A DNA stretch of 52,473 bases from Myxococcales bacterium (GTDB lineage Bacteria; Myxococcota_A; Polyangia; Polyangiales; Polyangiaceae): contig JANXVA010000749.1 of NCBI GenBank assembly GCA_025351875.1, positions 1-52,473 of the forward strand, in the 5' to 3' direction. Under the pieces are notes generated by a model, which worked only from the letters and a program-made list of their open reading frames with translations, was not told the origin of the DNA and ran no database searches. This document shows positions 15,312 through 23,686 of this stretch, one piece after another; position 1 is the stretch's first letter; each line of letters begins with the position of its first letter. The position numbers and the translations under genes were made by a program.

Positions 15312-15781
15312 GGGTGCACAAAATGGAGAGAGCCACGGGGAGCGAAGGGAAAACCCCCGACCACCGTGGCTCCTGATTGTCATCCGGGCGGCGATGGCCT
15401 TCCGGATGCTGGGAGAAGTTCTACACCCGTCGCGCCCGTCCGTACTCGGACGCGCGCTCGGAGCGTTACCTTCGGCCCTAGTGTACTTCGGGGGCAGGAT
15501 CTGCCCTCGCTCGAGCGCGGGCATGCGCGTTTGACACCATCGAGACTCCTTGGCGCGCGAGCGCGAGTGCGATGCGTGAACCAGGCGATGACGCCGTTGC
15601 GCTCGAGAGAGCGCCGCGTCCTCACCTGTCTCTTGAGAAATGACATGAGCTTCGACGTCGCGCCACCCGCGTCGTGCACTCGAAAAAAAATGAGTGCGAT
15701 ACGCACGCATCACCGCGTCGGCGGAACGTCATCAGCGACATGAGCGACCTTCGGGAGCATGATGCGCCGAGGAGGCGCTCG
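15312..15781. other. 470-bp stretch without a recognisable gene; one long-range inverted repeat
   Basis: GAGCCACGG (15330-15338) and CCGTGGCTC (15364-15372) form a 9-bp inverted repeat around a 25-nt purine-rich loop, upstream of the DUF4169 gene. If transcribed from the minus strand it would lie in that gene's leader. Open frames across 15380-15710 are Arg/Ser-rich and have no start site or family features. An A-run (15685-15690) near the right end may be part of the promoter of the next lipoprotein. Confidence 0.4.
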
Positions 15782-16327
15782 ATGGCTCACAGGGCTCTGG
15801 TGGTCGGCTTGCTCGCAGTGTTCACGGTTGCCGCATGCTCGAAGGAAGACACGAGCCCCGTCCCATCGAAGGCCGTCGATGCCGCCGTCGCTCCGGCCGC
15901 ACCGAAGAACCTCGACCTCGCAAGGGCCGCTCTGGTCACCGCGAAGGCGAAGTATGCCAGGCACGAGGTGGTCGACGCCGATTGCGCGCCGCTGAGGAGC
16001 CTCGCGGCCGACTTCGCCAAGGACACGTCACCCGAAGCGGTCAAGACGACCCGCGAGATCAGCGTCTTCTGCGAGATCGACGTGGCGCTGGAAGGCGCCG
16101 TCAAGACGCTCGAGCGCGATCAGGAGAAGCTGGCTGCCGCGGCGAAGAAGAAGGATCACTCGACCGAGGAGATGTACGCCGCGACCGTGAAGGACGGCTG
16201 CGCCTCGATCCGGAAGCAGCTCGAGAGTCTTGCCACGGACAAGATCGACGGAGAGCCGAAGGTGGCGGCGCTGAAGGCGCAGGTCGATCCGATCTGCACG
16301 CCCCCGAGCGCGGCGAAGAAGAAGTAG
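15782..16327 (+). CDS. Helical lipoprotein, unknown (181 aa)
   Basis: The ATG at 15782 gives MAHRALVVGLLAVFTVAAC (lipobox Cys 19); the upstream in-frame ATGs at 15674 and 15740 would hide the signal. The mature protein is Ala/Lys/Asp-rich and mainly helical, with four cysteines (CAPL, FCEID, CASIRKQLE, ICTPP) and a Lys tail. No family recognised. Confidence 0.7.
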   Translation: MAHRALVVGLLAVFTVAACSKEDTSPVPSKAVDAAVAPAAPKNLDLARAALVTAKAKYARHEVVDADCAPLRSLAADFAKDTSPEAVKTTREISVFCEIDVALEGAVKTLERDQEKLAAAAKKKDHSTEEMYAATVKDGCASIRKQLESLATDKIDGEPKVAALKAQVDPICTPPSAAKKK

Positions 16328-16343
16328 CCGATGGTCTTTCGGG

Positions 16344-16955
16344 TCAGGGCGGCGACTGAAAGAGCGTCACGCGCCAGACCTGACTCTTGCCGTTCGCGGA
16401 GCGGACCTGGACGAAATAAGGCTGCGCCTTCTTGAGGACGAGCGACGCGTCGGGACCCGTGATGTCGACCGGCGCCTGCCCGTCCGTCTCGACCTTGACC
16501 GACACGTTGCCGGCGTACTGGAGGAAGAAGCTCGTCGAGGCGTCGGCGAGCGTGAACGTGAGAAAATCGCTCTCGCCACCGTCGGTGCCACCGTCGGTCA
16601 CGAGGACCGCGCCGCAACGTGTGGGCTTGAGCTCGTTCGCCGTGAGCGTGTCGTCGTTCGGCTCGAGCTCGGGGTCGCCGCCGACGACGCACGGGATGCC
16701 TCCCTCGAACTCGTCGCCTCCGTCGATGAGGTTAGGCATCCCCGCGTCGTAGATCGGCCCGGCCTCTTGTTTGGGCAGGATTCCGCTGTCCTTCGGGGCC
16801 GAGTCCACGGGCGACGTGTCTGGCAGGCTGACCTCGGGTCCGCCGGCGTCGCCATCGACGACGGCTTGATCGTCGGAGCTACCGCAGGCGACCCACACGC
16901 TGATCGCGGCGATGGCGGTCATGCCGAAGAGGAAGCGAGCTCGGAAGATTCGCAT
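16344..16955 (-). CDS. Lipoprotein with acidic linker and beta-sandwich-like domain (203 aa)
   Basis: The lipobox is VWVAC (Cys 24). A long Asp/Pro/Gly linker (residues 25-95) follows, then ELEPNDDTLTANEL, a motif common at the start of pre-peptidase C-terminal-like (PPC) beta-sandwich domains, and strands FLTFTLADAST, VSVKVETDGQ and QPYFVQVRSA. PPC-type domains usually bind sugars or proteins. It converges on the preceding gene with 16 bp between. Confidence 0.66.
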   Translation of the reverse strand: MRIFRARFLFGMTAIAAISVWVACGSSDDQAVVDGDAGGPEVSLPDTSPVDSAPKDSGILPKQEAGPIYDAGMPNLIDGGDEFEGGIPCVVGGDPELEPNDDTLTANELKPTRCGAVLVTDGGTDGGESDFLTFTLADASTSFFLQYAGNVSVKVETDGQAPVDITGPDASLVLKKAQPYFVQVRSANGKSQVWRVTLFQSPP

Positions 16956-17042
16956 GTCCCGATGCTCGCACGAGCGCCGAGCGCGATCTACTTCGGCGGG
17001 TGCCGCTGGAGTCGGCCGCCGCGCGGTGTATGGTCGGTACCC

Positions 17043-17672
17043 ATGAACCTCGGTGGTCGTGAACGAATGGATGACGGGGCCGCGCTCGAAGCGCTCTTCG
17101 CGCAGCTACCCGTGACCGCCGACTGGACGATCGGCTTCTTGACGGCCGTCTGCACCGGACCGGGCGTGATCGCGCCGACGGCGTGGATCCCCGAGATCAT
17201 GCCGGAGGGAGCGTTCGACGAGGACGCGACCGCGCGCGCGAAGGTCGATCTGCTCGCGCGACTGTTCGGTGCGGTCACCGAGACGCTCCGAACGAACCCC
17301 GAGATCATCTGCCCCGAGCCCGAGAAGCCAGCGCAGGAGGCCGTCGACTTCTGTCGCGGTTACGTGCGCGGTGCGCGGATGCATGAGACGTGGCGGGACG
17401 ACGCGATCGCCACCAAGAAGCTCCTCCCGTTCGCGGCGCTCGCGAAGGAGGACGTGGAGGCGATCGACGAGCACGGCAGCCCGATCGCCGACACCGAGGC
17501 GTGGACGGCCACGCTGCGAGCGAGCCTCGGCAGCTACGTCGCCGGGCTCCACGCCTACTGGCAGTCGAAGCGTCAGGTCGTGAACACCACGCCGAAGGTC
17601 GGTCGGAACGCCCCGTGTCCGTGCGGAAGCGGGCGGAAGCACAAGAAATGCTGCCTCGCTAAGCAAGCGTGA
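17043..17672 (+). CDS. YecA/UPF0149-family protein with SEC-C zinc motif (209 aa)
   Basis: The N-terminal 150 residues match the helical UPF0149 (YgfB/YecA) fold: GFLTAVCTGP near the start and FCRGYVRGARMHETWRDD. The C-terminus is a SEC-C motif, NAPCPCGSGRKHKKCC, which binds one zinc ion as in SecA. Related proteins (such as E. coli YecA) are linked to SecA and ribosome-associated protein handling. The ATG at 17043 lies after a weak RBS; ATG 17067 is an alternative. Confidence 0.85.
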   Translation: MNLGGRERMDDGAALEALFAQLPVTADWTIGFLTAVCTGPGVIAPTAWIPEIMPEGAFDEDATARAKVDLLARLFGAVTETLRTNPEIICPEPEKPAQEAVDFCRGYVRGARMHETWRDDAIATKKLLPFAALAKEDVEAIDEHGSPIADTEAWTATLRASLGSYVAGLHAYWQSKRQVVNTTPKVGRNAPCPCGSGRKHKKCCLAKQA

Positions 17673-17682
17673 GCGAGTGAGG

Positions 17683-18810
17683 TCAGCGGCGCGACCGCCG
17701 GATCCCTGCGAGGGCGAGCAGGCCGAACGCGAGCGCGCCGGGCATCGTCATGTCCCGAGGCTCGGGGCTACGCACCGCGCAGCCACCGGCATTCCTCGTG
17801 CCGTCCGCCGGAGTGTTCTTGGCGGCGTCGGGGGGATCCACCATGTCGGTGGAGCCCGTTGCCGTGCTGACGGGCACGCCGGCGGCGACTACGACGGTGA
17901 CGTTCGGCGAGTCAGCGGTCCGCCCCGCCGTCTCGACCGATTCGGCATGGAAGACGTGCGAGCCGTCCGTCACACCCTCGAGCGTGAACGACCACGGGCT
18001 CGCGGTGACCTCGCTCACGATGGTCGCGCCATCGAAGAAGACGACCTTCTCGACCCTGCCATACGCCGCAGTGGGCGAGGCGGTCAGCGTGAGCCGGGCG
18101 CTGGAGCTCGCGTCGGGCCTCGCGGTGAGCGTGACGCTCGGCGTCCTGGAGATGGCGTCATACACCGCCTTCGCAAGAATCGTGGCCCCTTGATCGTTCG
18201 GGTGAACGCCGTCGAGCAGTGTGTCCATGTTCGACGTGAACACCTTGAACACGTCGATCTCGGCGGCGCCGGTCTCGGCCGCGCACTTCTCGAGCAGAGG
18301 TACGATCTGGTTGGCGACGACCGCGCCGTCGATCTCGCAGCACGCCGTAGGCGATGCAGGCGGTACGGTGCTGAGCCACACGCGCGGATGGCCGGGCGCC
18401 TGCTGGTAGTGCCGGACGAGCGCCTCGCAGTCGCCGAGGAACGCGGCTTTTTGCGCCCAGTTCGGCGCCTTCGAATCGTTCGTGCCCAGCTGAATGACGA
18501 CGTCGCCGCCCGCGGCCGCCCATGCGGTGGAGGTGTCGAACTGGATCACCTGCGTGTACGGCGTGTCCCCGGAGACCATCATCGTCGCTCCGCTGTGCCC
18601 GTCGTTCTCGACGGCGAAGCCCGCGCCGAGGAGCTTCTGGAGCACAGAAGGGTAGGCCGTCGCCGGCGGCGAGGTAGTGCCCGTACCGGCGGTGATGCTG
18701 TCTCCGACGCACGTGACGTGGGACTGGGCGGAGGCGCTTGCCGACGCGAAGAACACCGAAAGCGAGCTCGCCAGCGCGAGAGACGAAGCAAGGAGTCCAC
18801 GCGAGGTCAT
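17683..18810 (-). CDS. SGNH/GDSL hydrolase with Ig-like domain and MYXO-CTERM-like tail (375 aa)
   Basis: A signal peptide (residues 1-29) leads into an SGNH hydrolase: VGDSIT (nucleophile S38), GHSGATM, QLGTNDSK, and the Asp/His pair in DGVHPND. A beta-sandwich domain follows (ARLTLTASPTAAYGRVEKVV...), of the kind found on carbohydrate-active enzymes. The C-terminus (GGCAVRSPEPRD, hydrophobic helix, GIRRSRR) has the Cys-TM-basic layout of MYXO-CTERM surface-anchoring signals. It is probably a cell-surface acetylesterase or lipase. Confidence 0.85.
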   Translation of the reverse strand: MTSRGLLASSLALASSLSVFFASASASAQSHVTCVGDSITAGTGTTSPPATAYPSVLQKLLGAGFAVENDGHSGATMMVSGDTPYTQVIQFDTSTAWAAAGGDVVIQLGTNDSKAPNWAQKAAFLGDCEALVRHYQQAPGHPRVWLSTVPPASPTACCEIDGAVVANQIVPLLEKCAAETGAAEIDVFKVFTSNMDTLLDGVHPNDQGATILAKAVYDAISRTPSVTLTARPDASSSARLTLTASPTAAYGRVEKVVFFDGATIVSEVTASPWSFTLEGVTDGSHVFHAESVETAGRTADSPNVTVVVAAGVPVSTATGSTDMVDPPDAAKNTPADGTRNAGGCAVRSPEPRDMTMPGALAFGLLALAGIRRSRR

Positions 18811-18990
18811 GCTGGAGCTGTCGCAAGCTCCGGGCCGCGCGAGGCGCGCTCAAAGCCGCGGTATCTCCGGGCTCTTTCGCGTGGCGGTGTCGCGTTTCGC
18901 CTCGCTCGTGGCGCAGGGTGTGCGCCAAGCGCCCGGCCGACGCCTCACCCGGGAGCCAATTTCGGGCGCTAAGATGACGGGGGCTCGCCG

Positions 18991-19341
18991 ATGACGTCAC
19001 CGCTCGACACCGTTCCGCGCTCCGTCTACGCGCGCGTCATGTTCGTCGAGGTGGTGGGCCCGGATGCCGACAGGTGGCGCGAGGTCCTCGAGGCCGAGGA
19101 CGTCGTCGTGCTCGCGTTCGCGCGGGTGATCGAGGCGGCGGTGAAGATCTCCCCCGAGCTCGTCCACGTCGTCGTCGCGGCGCCGTCGATGTCGCCTGCG
19201 GCCCGCGTGGTTCTCGACGAGGCCGCCGCCGAGGTGGGCGCCGAGGTGATGACGCTCGCCCCGGGGACGGATGCCGAGCAAGCGTTCGCCGTCATCCGCG
19301 CGGCCGTCAGGCGTGTGAAGCAGCGCCGCGGCGGAGCCTGA
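18991..19341 (+). CDS. Small alpha/beta protein, unknown (116 aa)
   Basis: The protein alternates strands and helices: VYARVMFVEVVGPDADRW, EDVVVLAFARVIEAAV, VHVVVAAPSM, AEVMTLAPGTDAEQAF, then a basic C-terminal helix (RAAVRRVKQRRG). The order resembles a receiver-like Rossmann fold lacking an obvious phosphoacceptor Asp. No signal peptide. No family recognised. Confidence 0.62.
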   Translation: MTSPLDTVPRSVYARVMFVEVVGPDADRWREVLEAEDVVVLAFARVIEAAVKISPELVHVVVAAPSMSPAARVVLDEAAAEVGAEVMTLAPGTDAEQAFAVIRAAVRRVKQRRGGA

Positions 19342-19363
19342 AGAGCGGACCGTCGACGCGCGG

Positions 19364-21130
19364 TCAGTTGAGCGTGAAGCTCTTGCCGACGCGTACGGCG
19401 GCGCCGCCGAAGGCGGGGACGTGCGCCCCGCGGAACTTACCGGCGACGCACCCACCCACCGCCGTGCTCGGATACGGACCCTGATCGACGACCGCGGACG
19501 CGACGCTTCCGTCCGGCGCGAACGTCACGGTCACGTGCCCGGGCCCGGTCGGTCCGTCCGGCTTCTTGCATCCTTGAATGTCGATCCCGCCGAGCGCAGC
19601 CGACGCCGCGCCACGATCGAACTGCGCCCCCGCGCCGGCACCGCCGGCATTCTCCGGCGGCTTCTCGTCGGTTCTTCCGACGGCGCTCGCGAGGGCGGAG
19701 GCGAAGTCCTGCGGCTTGTCGGGCGCGGGTGCGGGCGCGGGTGCGGGCGCGGGCGCGCTCGTCGCCGGCGCAGGCTCGTCCGGCTTCGTCCCCGCTGCCG
19801 CGGCGCTCGCCACCGTCGCCGCACCGATGGGCCTGGTGCCCTTGTCGGGAGCAACGACGCCCGCGACCTTCGCGGGGGGCTCGCCCGTTCCCGGCGTGAC
19901 CGGCGGACTCCCTCCCATCACGTTCGTCGAGTCCGCGGCGGCGGCGCTGGCCGTCGGTGCGGTCCCTACGCTGGTCGTCGTCGTGGCGGGACCGGTGCCG
20001 ACCGGCTGCACCGCCGGGGGCCGGCTCATGACCACCCCGATGACGATGGCCGCCGCGATGAGGGCCGAGCCGCCGAGGATGGCGGGGATGAGGGACTTGT
20101 TGGGCTTCGATTCGCCTCCCGGGGAGATCGAGCTCGACGACGTCTCGGCGGCCGGAAGGCCGAGCACCGGAGCCGCGAGCGCCGCGCCGAAGGCGCCACC
20201 GCCGCTCAGGTTCATGATCTCGTCGACGCGAGCCTCCTTGCTGCCGCCGTTCTTCGTCAGGCCGCTGTCGTCCTTGTCCATGTTCGCGCTGAGCGAGCGG
20301 AGGTCGAGGACGCCGGAGGTGTCGGACGGCGGCGATGACGTCGACGAGGACGATGGGGCCGACGACAGAGGAAGGGCTCCACCGCCGCCACTACGGTCGC
20401 GTCGGCTGGCTCCGTCGGCCGGCGCAGGCGCGCCGGTCGCCTCACTCGTCAGCGTGGCGAGTGAGAAGAGAAGGCTGCTCTCGTTGCGCGCTCCGGTGAG
20501 CTTGAGGCCCTCGGCGGCATCGTTCGCCGCGGGCGCGGCACGCGCGATCGGTGCGGGGGCCGGCGCGGCCGGGGCAGGGCTCGGACCCTTCGTGACCGCG
20601 TATTCGTCCTCGCTGCCCGCCTTGTCGGCGTTCCCGAACAGATCGGTGCCTCGCCCCCGGCCGCCGTCGCGTCGCGCGGCAGCGACGAGCGGAGGGGCCT
20701 CGGAGGTCTCACGCGGCGGGGCGCCGTTACCGCCCGCGGGGGCGTCGTCCGCAGGGGCCACGAGCCGTACCGGGGGCTTCTTCGCCACCCCGTAGAGGAG
20801 CTCGATCTCGCAGATCGGGAGCCAATCGTCCATCCCGTCCTTCCAGCAGAGCGTGTCGTCGTCGACGACGCCGGCCGTGTACTCGCGAGCAATTTCTGCC
20901 GCGGTCATCGTCCGCTGATCGCCGTCAGCGACGTTGACCGTCCACTGCTCCTTCGACCCACCCGCGTAGTCGAAGCCCTTCGCGGTGGCGGTCTCGTCTT
21001 GCGACGCTGTGGTGCCGTCGATGACGATCGTCGCGCTGCATTTCTTGCAACGAAGGTGGAAGACCTTCTTTCCGATCTTCTCGTCACCGACGGTGTACTT
21101 CGCCTGGCAGGACTGGCACTGGATCCTCAT
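19364..21130 (-). CDS. GltJ/AgmX-like protein: zinc ribbon, GYF, TM, TonB-type C-terminus (588 aa)
   Basis: The start at 21130 places a zinc ribbon at the very N-terminus (C5-C8...C28-C31). A GYF-like domain follows (about residues 64-117; WTVNVADGDQRTMTAAEI, CWKDGMDDWLPI), then some 250 residues of low-complexity linker, a transmembrane helix (SLIPAILGGSALIAAAIVIG), an Ala-Pro repeat (TSAPAPAPAPAPAP) and a TonB-like domain of the AgmX/PglI type ending VRVGKSFTLN. This is the domain order of GltJ, an inner-membrane component of the myxobacterial gliding machine. No other glt genes are in the window, so it could be a paralogue. Confidence 0.8.
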   Translation of the reverse strand: MRIQCQSCQAKYTVGDEKIGKKVFHLRCKKCSATIVIDGTTASQDETATAKGFDYAGGSKEQWTVNVADGDQRTMTAAEIAREYTAGVVDDDTLCWKDGMDDWLPICEIELLYGVAKKPPVRLVAPADDAPAGGNGAPPRETSEAPPLVAAARRDGGRGRGTDLFGNADKAGSEDEYAVTKGPSPAPAAPAPAPIARAAPAANDAAEGLKLTGARNESSLLFSLATLTSEATGAPAPADGASRRDRSGGGGALPLSSAPSSSSTSSPPSDTSGVLDLRSLSANMDKDDSGLTKNGGSKEARVDEIMNLSGGGAFGAALAAPVLGLPAAETSSSSISPGGESKPNKSLIPAILGGSALIAAAIVIGVVMSRPPAVQPVGTGPATTTTSVGTAPTASAAAADSTNVMGGSPPVTPGTGEPPAKVAGVVAPDKGTRPIGAATVASAAAAGTKPDEPAPATSAPAPAPAPAPAPDKPQDFASALASAVGRTDEKPPENAGGAGAGAQFDRGAASAALGGIDIQGCKKPDGPTGPGHVTVTFAPDGSVASAVVDQGPYPSTAVGGCVAGKFRGAHVPAFGGAAVRVGKSFTLN

Positions 21131-21294
21131 CGCAGGCCCATTGTAGTTGGGGCGCGTCCAACTGACTAACGAGTAACGGACCACGCCAGGCGGCGCGCCC
21201 CCCCAGGAAGGCCCGGGGGACCGTGGCGGAGACGCGGGGGACCGGATCGCGCAGGGACCGGTTCAGCCCGCCCGCCCGCATCCCCACGTCGTTT

Positions 21295-21717
21295 TCAGGC
21301 CTTCCGCTTGCTCAGCGACTTCTCGGCCTGCGCGATCGCCTTTGCGTAGGCGGTTGCCCGGCGCTGTGCGGCCTTGAGCGCGGCCAGTTCGACGGCGTTG
21401 ATCCCCTTCGCGGCGCGCGCCTTGACCAGCTGCTTCTTCGTCGTCGCCAGCTCCTTGATCACCGACCGAAGGGCCTTGCGCGTCTCGCCGCTCGGGGCAC
21501 TCCTGGCGCGCTTCGCCGAGAGGCGCTTCCGCTTGGTGAGCGTGGCGCTCTTCTTCGACAGGCGCTTCGTCGAGGCAGCCAGGCCCTTGCCGTCCTTGCT
21601 GCGCTTCGCGACGGCGGCGTCGCCGGCGACACACGCGGTCCCGAGGGAGGCCAGCGCCGCCTCGATGTTCTTGGTGACGGCTGCGCTCTTTGCGATCGTA
21701 CGCTTCGTTTTAGCCAT
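21295..21717 (-). CDS. Lys/Arg/Ala-rich helical protein, possibly nucleic-acid binding (140 aa)
   Basis: A cytoplasmic, very basic protein without low-complexity repeats: KTKRTIAKSAAVTKN at the start, a central KRLSKKSATLTKRKRLSAKR, and a coiled-coil-like C-terminal half (RSVIKELATTKKQLVKARAA...RATAYAKAIAQAEKSL). GGAGACC upstream of the ATG is a reasonable RBS. The composition suggests a histone-like or ribosome-associated role, but no conserved domain is visible. Confidence 0.65.
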   Translation of the reverse strand: MAKTKRTIAKSAAVTKNIEAALASLGTACVAGDAAVAKRSKDGKGLAASTKRLSKKSATLTKRKRLSAKRARSAPSGETRKALRSVIKELATTKKQLVKARAAKGINAVELAALKAAQRRATAYAKAIAQAEKSLSKRKA

Positions 21718-21855
21718 TGGGGTCTCCTAGGTTTTGGACGAGGTTCGGGCTTGCCCCCGCAGGCTCGTCCTGACGAGTAAGACCCATAGGGCATTCGTGG
21801 CCCCTCGGGCGGCTAGAGTGAGGACGTGGGGGCCGGCTGGCCACGAACACGCACC

Positions 21856-23019
21856 TCAAACCGGAGCTGCGGACGACGCGCGTGCGTCGTTGGCGAGCGC
21901 CTCCACCGCGCTTGCGAACGCCTTTGCGGCGACCGCAATCGGCGAAAACGCCGTCAGCGTGTCGTCCTGCGCGATGTGCTCACAGAGAAGCGGCGAATCG
22001 ATCCGCGCCAGGACCGCCGCCTTCGGATTGTGGGTGCGGGCGATGAGCGCGATCTGGAGGTTGCTCGCGTCGCTGTCGGTGAGCGCGAGGATCCCGCGCG
22101 ACTTGTGGCCACCCGCGAGAGCGAGCGTCTCGTCGCGGGTAGCGTCTCCGATCACGACGTGGTGACCCGCGAGCCTGAGCGCGTGAAGCGTTCGTGTGTG
22201 CTCGTCGCGTTCGATGATGATGACCCGCATCTCCTTCTCCCGAAGGAGCGCCGCCACGCGGACCGCCATGTTCCCGGCCCCAGCGATGACGAAGTGACCT
22301 CGCCATTTCGTGGGGATCCGCCCCATCATGCGCTCGAGCCTGCGGGCGAACATCCAGTCGGCCGCGAGAGCGAAGAGGATCGCGAACGAGCACGTGCCGC
22401 TGACCATGAGAGCGACGCACACGACCTTCACCGAGCCAGAAGCATCCTTCGGGGTGATGTCGCCATAGCCGGTCGTCGTGATCGTCGCGACGACGAAGTA
22501 GAGGGCGTCGGCTACCCCCAGGTTCATCGCGAACTTGAAGTAGACGGTGCCGAGCGTGACGAGGAGCGCGATCAGCACGAGCATCGCCGCGAATGTCCTG
22601 TCCGGGCGCCCGCTCAAGGAGACCGTACCTGCGCTCGTGTGAAACGACCCTTCGAGGGCCCCGGCGAGGGCCTCGAGAACGAGAGGCGCCGCCACCGCGG
22701 ACATGCTCATGACGCGAATGTCCGGAGCATTCCGCTCGAGGTAGTCCTCCAGGATGGGATCGAACACGCGAACGACGATGTGGAGATCAGGCTTCATGCG
22801 CTTGGCGAGAAGCGCCGTCTCGAGGTTGTCGGCGTCCACATCCGAGACGATGACCAGCGCCTCGAGGCCGTCGAGATTCTCGATGCCCTGGACTCGACGT
22901 GGTGCGTGGCCGCGATCCGCGAGCGCCTGAATGACGGCGGTGGCCAGCGGCCCTGCGCCGAGAATCCCGATTTCCAGCGACGCCCGGTTCAAGCGTTTTG
23001 ATGTATCACAGCGGCGCAT
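21856..23019 (-). CDS. Two-TM potassium channel with N- and C-terminal RCK (TrkA-N) domains (387 aa)
   Basis: The selectivity filter TTTGYGDITP (residues 181-190) sits between two hydrophobic helices (FAAMLVLIALLVTLGTVYF and VVCVALMVSGTCSFAILFALAA). A C-terminal RCK/TrkA-N domain begins GHFVIAGAGNMAVRVAALL and has the acidic IIIERDE at strand 2. A second Rossmann-type domain precedes the pore (LEIGILGAGPLATAVIQALA). RCK-pore-RCK is a less usual order than pore-RCK. No TrkA-C domain is obvious. The ATG at 23019 overlaps the ATG of the divergent cupin gene. Confidence 0.87.
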   Translation of the reverse strand: MRRCDTSKRLNRASLEIGILGAGPLATAVIQALADRGHAPRRVQGIENLDGLEALVIVSDVDADNLETALLAKRMKPDLHIVVRVFDPILEDYLERNAPDIRVMSMSAVAAPLVLEALAGALEGSFHTSAGTVSLSGRPDRTFAAMLVLIALLVTLGTVYFKFAMNLGVADALYFVVATITTTGYGDITPKDASGSVKVVCVALMVSGTCSFAILFALAADWMFARRLERMMGRIPTKWRGHFVIAGAGNMAVRVAALLREKEMRVIIIERDEHTRTLHALRLAGHHVVIGDATRDETLALAGGHKSRGILALTDSDASNLQIALIARTHNPKAAVLARIDSPLLCEHIAQDDTLTAFSPIAVAAKAFASAVEALANDARASSAAPV

Positions 23020-23686
23020 GGTCGAACCTCTCTGGCTACGGGAGCTCTCACCGACGTTCGACTGGCAGTCCGTGGCCGCTCCGACGCGTGTTCGAGCCTG
23101 GAACCAGAGTGCCCTCGAGCTCTCGAGCGAGGGCACGCACTACGTCATCGCCCATGCAGGTACGTCGACGCTCGAGCGTTCGAGCGGCACGTTTCCGCTC
23201 GCCGCGGGCGCGTTCGCCTCCGCTCCTGGCGCGGCCGTCCTGAACGGCGCCGCGACGGATGGCGCGGGCCTCGTCATCACCCACTCCGGCTACGCCGGCG
23301 TCTTCCAGCTCGGCGGGCCGATCGAGGCGACGGGACGTCTTCGGTACATCGACGGTTGTACCGACTCGCTGCTGCTCGCGCCTCCCGTGCTCGGTGACCC
23401 CTGTCTGAACCACCTCCACATCCCTGCGGGCACCACGCAGACGAGGCACGTGCATCCTTCGATCCGCGTCGGCATGATCGTGCGGGGCGAGGGGATCTGC
23501 GTCACGCCGGACCGCGAGCTGTCCCTCCGTCCCGGTCTCGCGTTCATGATTCCGCCGGGCGAGCTCCACAGTTTTTCTACGGGTGCTTCGTCGCTCGACG
23601 TCGTCGTCTACCACCCGGACAGTGACACCGGCCCGACTCATCACGACCACCCGATGCTGAACAAGACCTTGATTCGCGGTTCATGA
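23018..23686 (+). CDS. Cupin-domain protein (222 aa)
   Basis: The C-terminal half is a cupin: LNHLHIPAGTTQTRHVHPSIRVGMI holds the H-x-H-like metal motif, and LSLRPGLAFMIPPGELHSF the second motif with its His. The tail HHDHPMLNKT is His-rich. The N-terminal half is a degenerate beta-barrel, so it is a bicupin-like protein. Metal binding is likely; the substrate is unknown. It converges on the flavin monooxygenase gene, whose stop overlaps this one by a few bases. Confidence 0.8.
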   Translation: MVEPLWLRELSPTFDWQSVAAPTRVRAWNQSALELSSEGTHYVIAHAGTSTLERSSGTFPLAAGAFASAPGAAVLNGAATDGAGLVITHSGYAGVFQLGGPIEATGRLRYIDGCTDSLLLAPPVLGDPCLNHLHIPAGTTQTRHVHPSIRVGMIVRGEGICVTPDRELSLRPGLAFMIPPGELHSFSTGASSLDVVVYHPDSDTGPTHHDHPMLNKTLIRGS

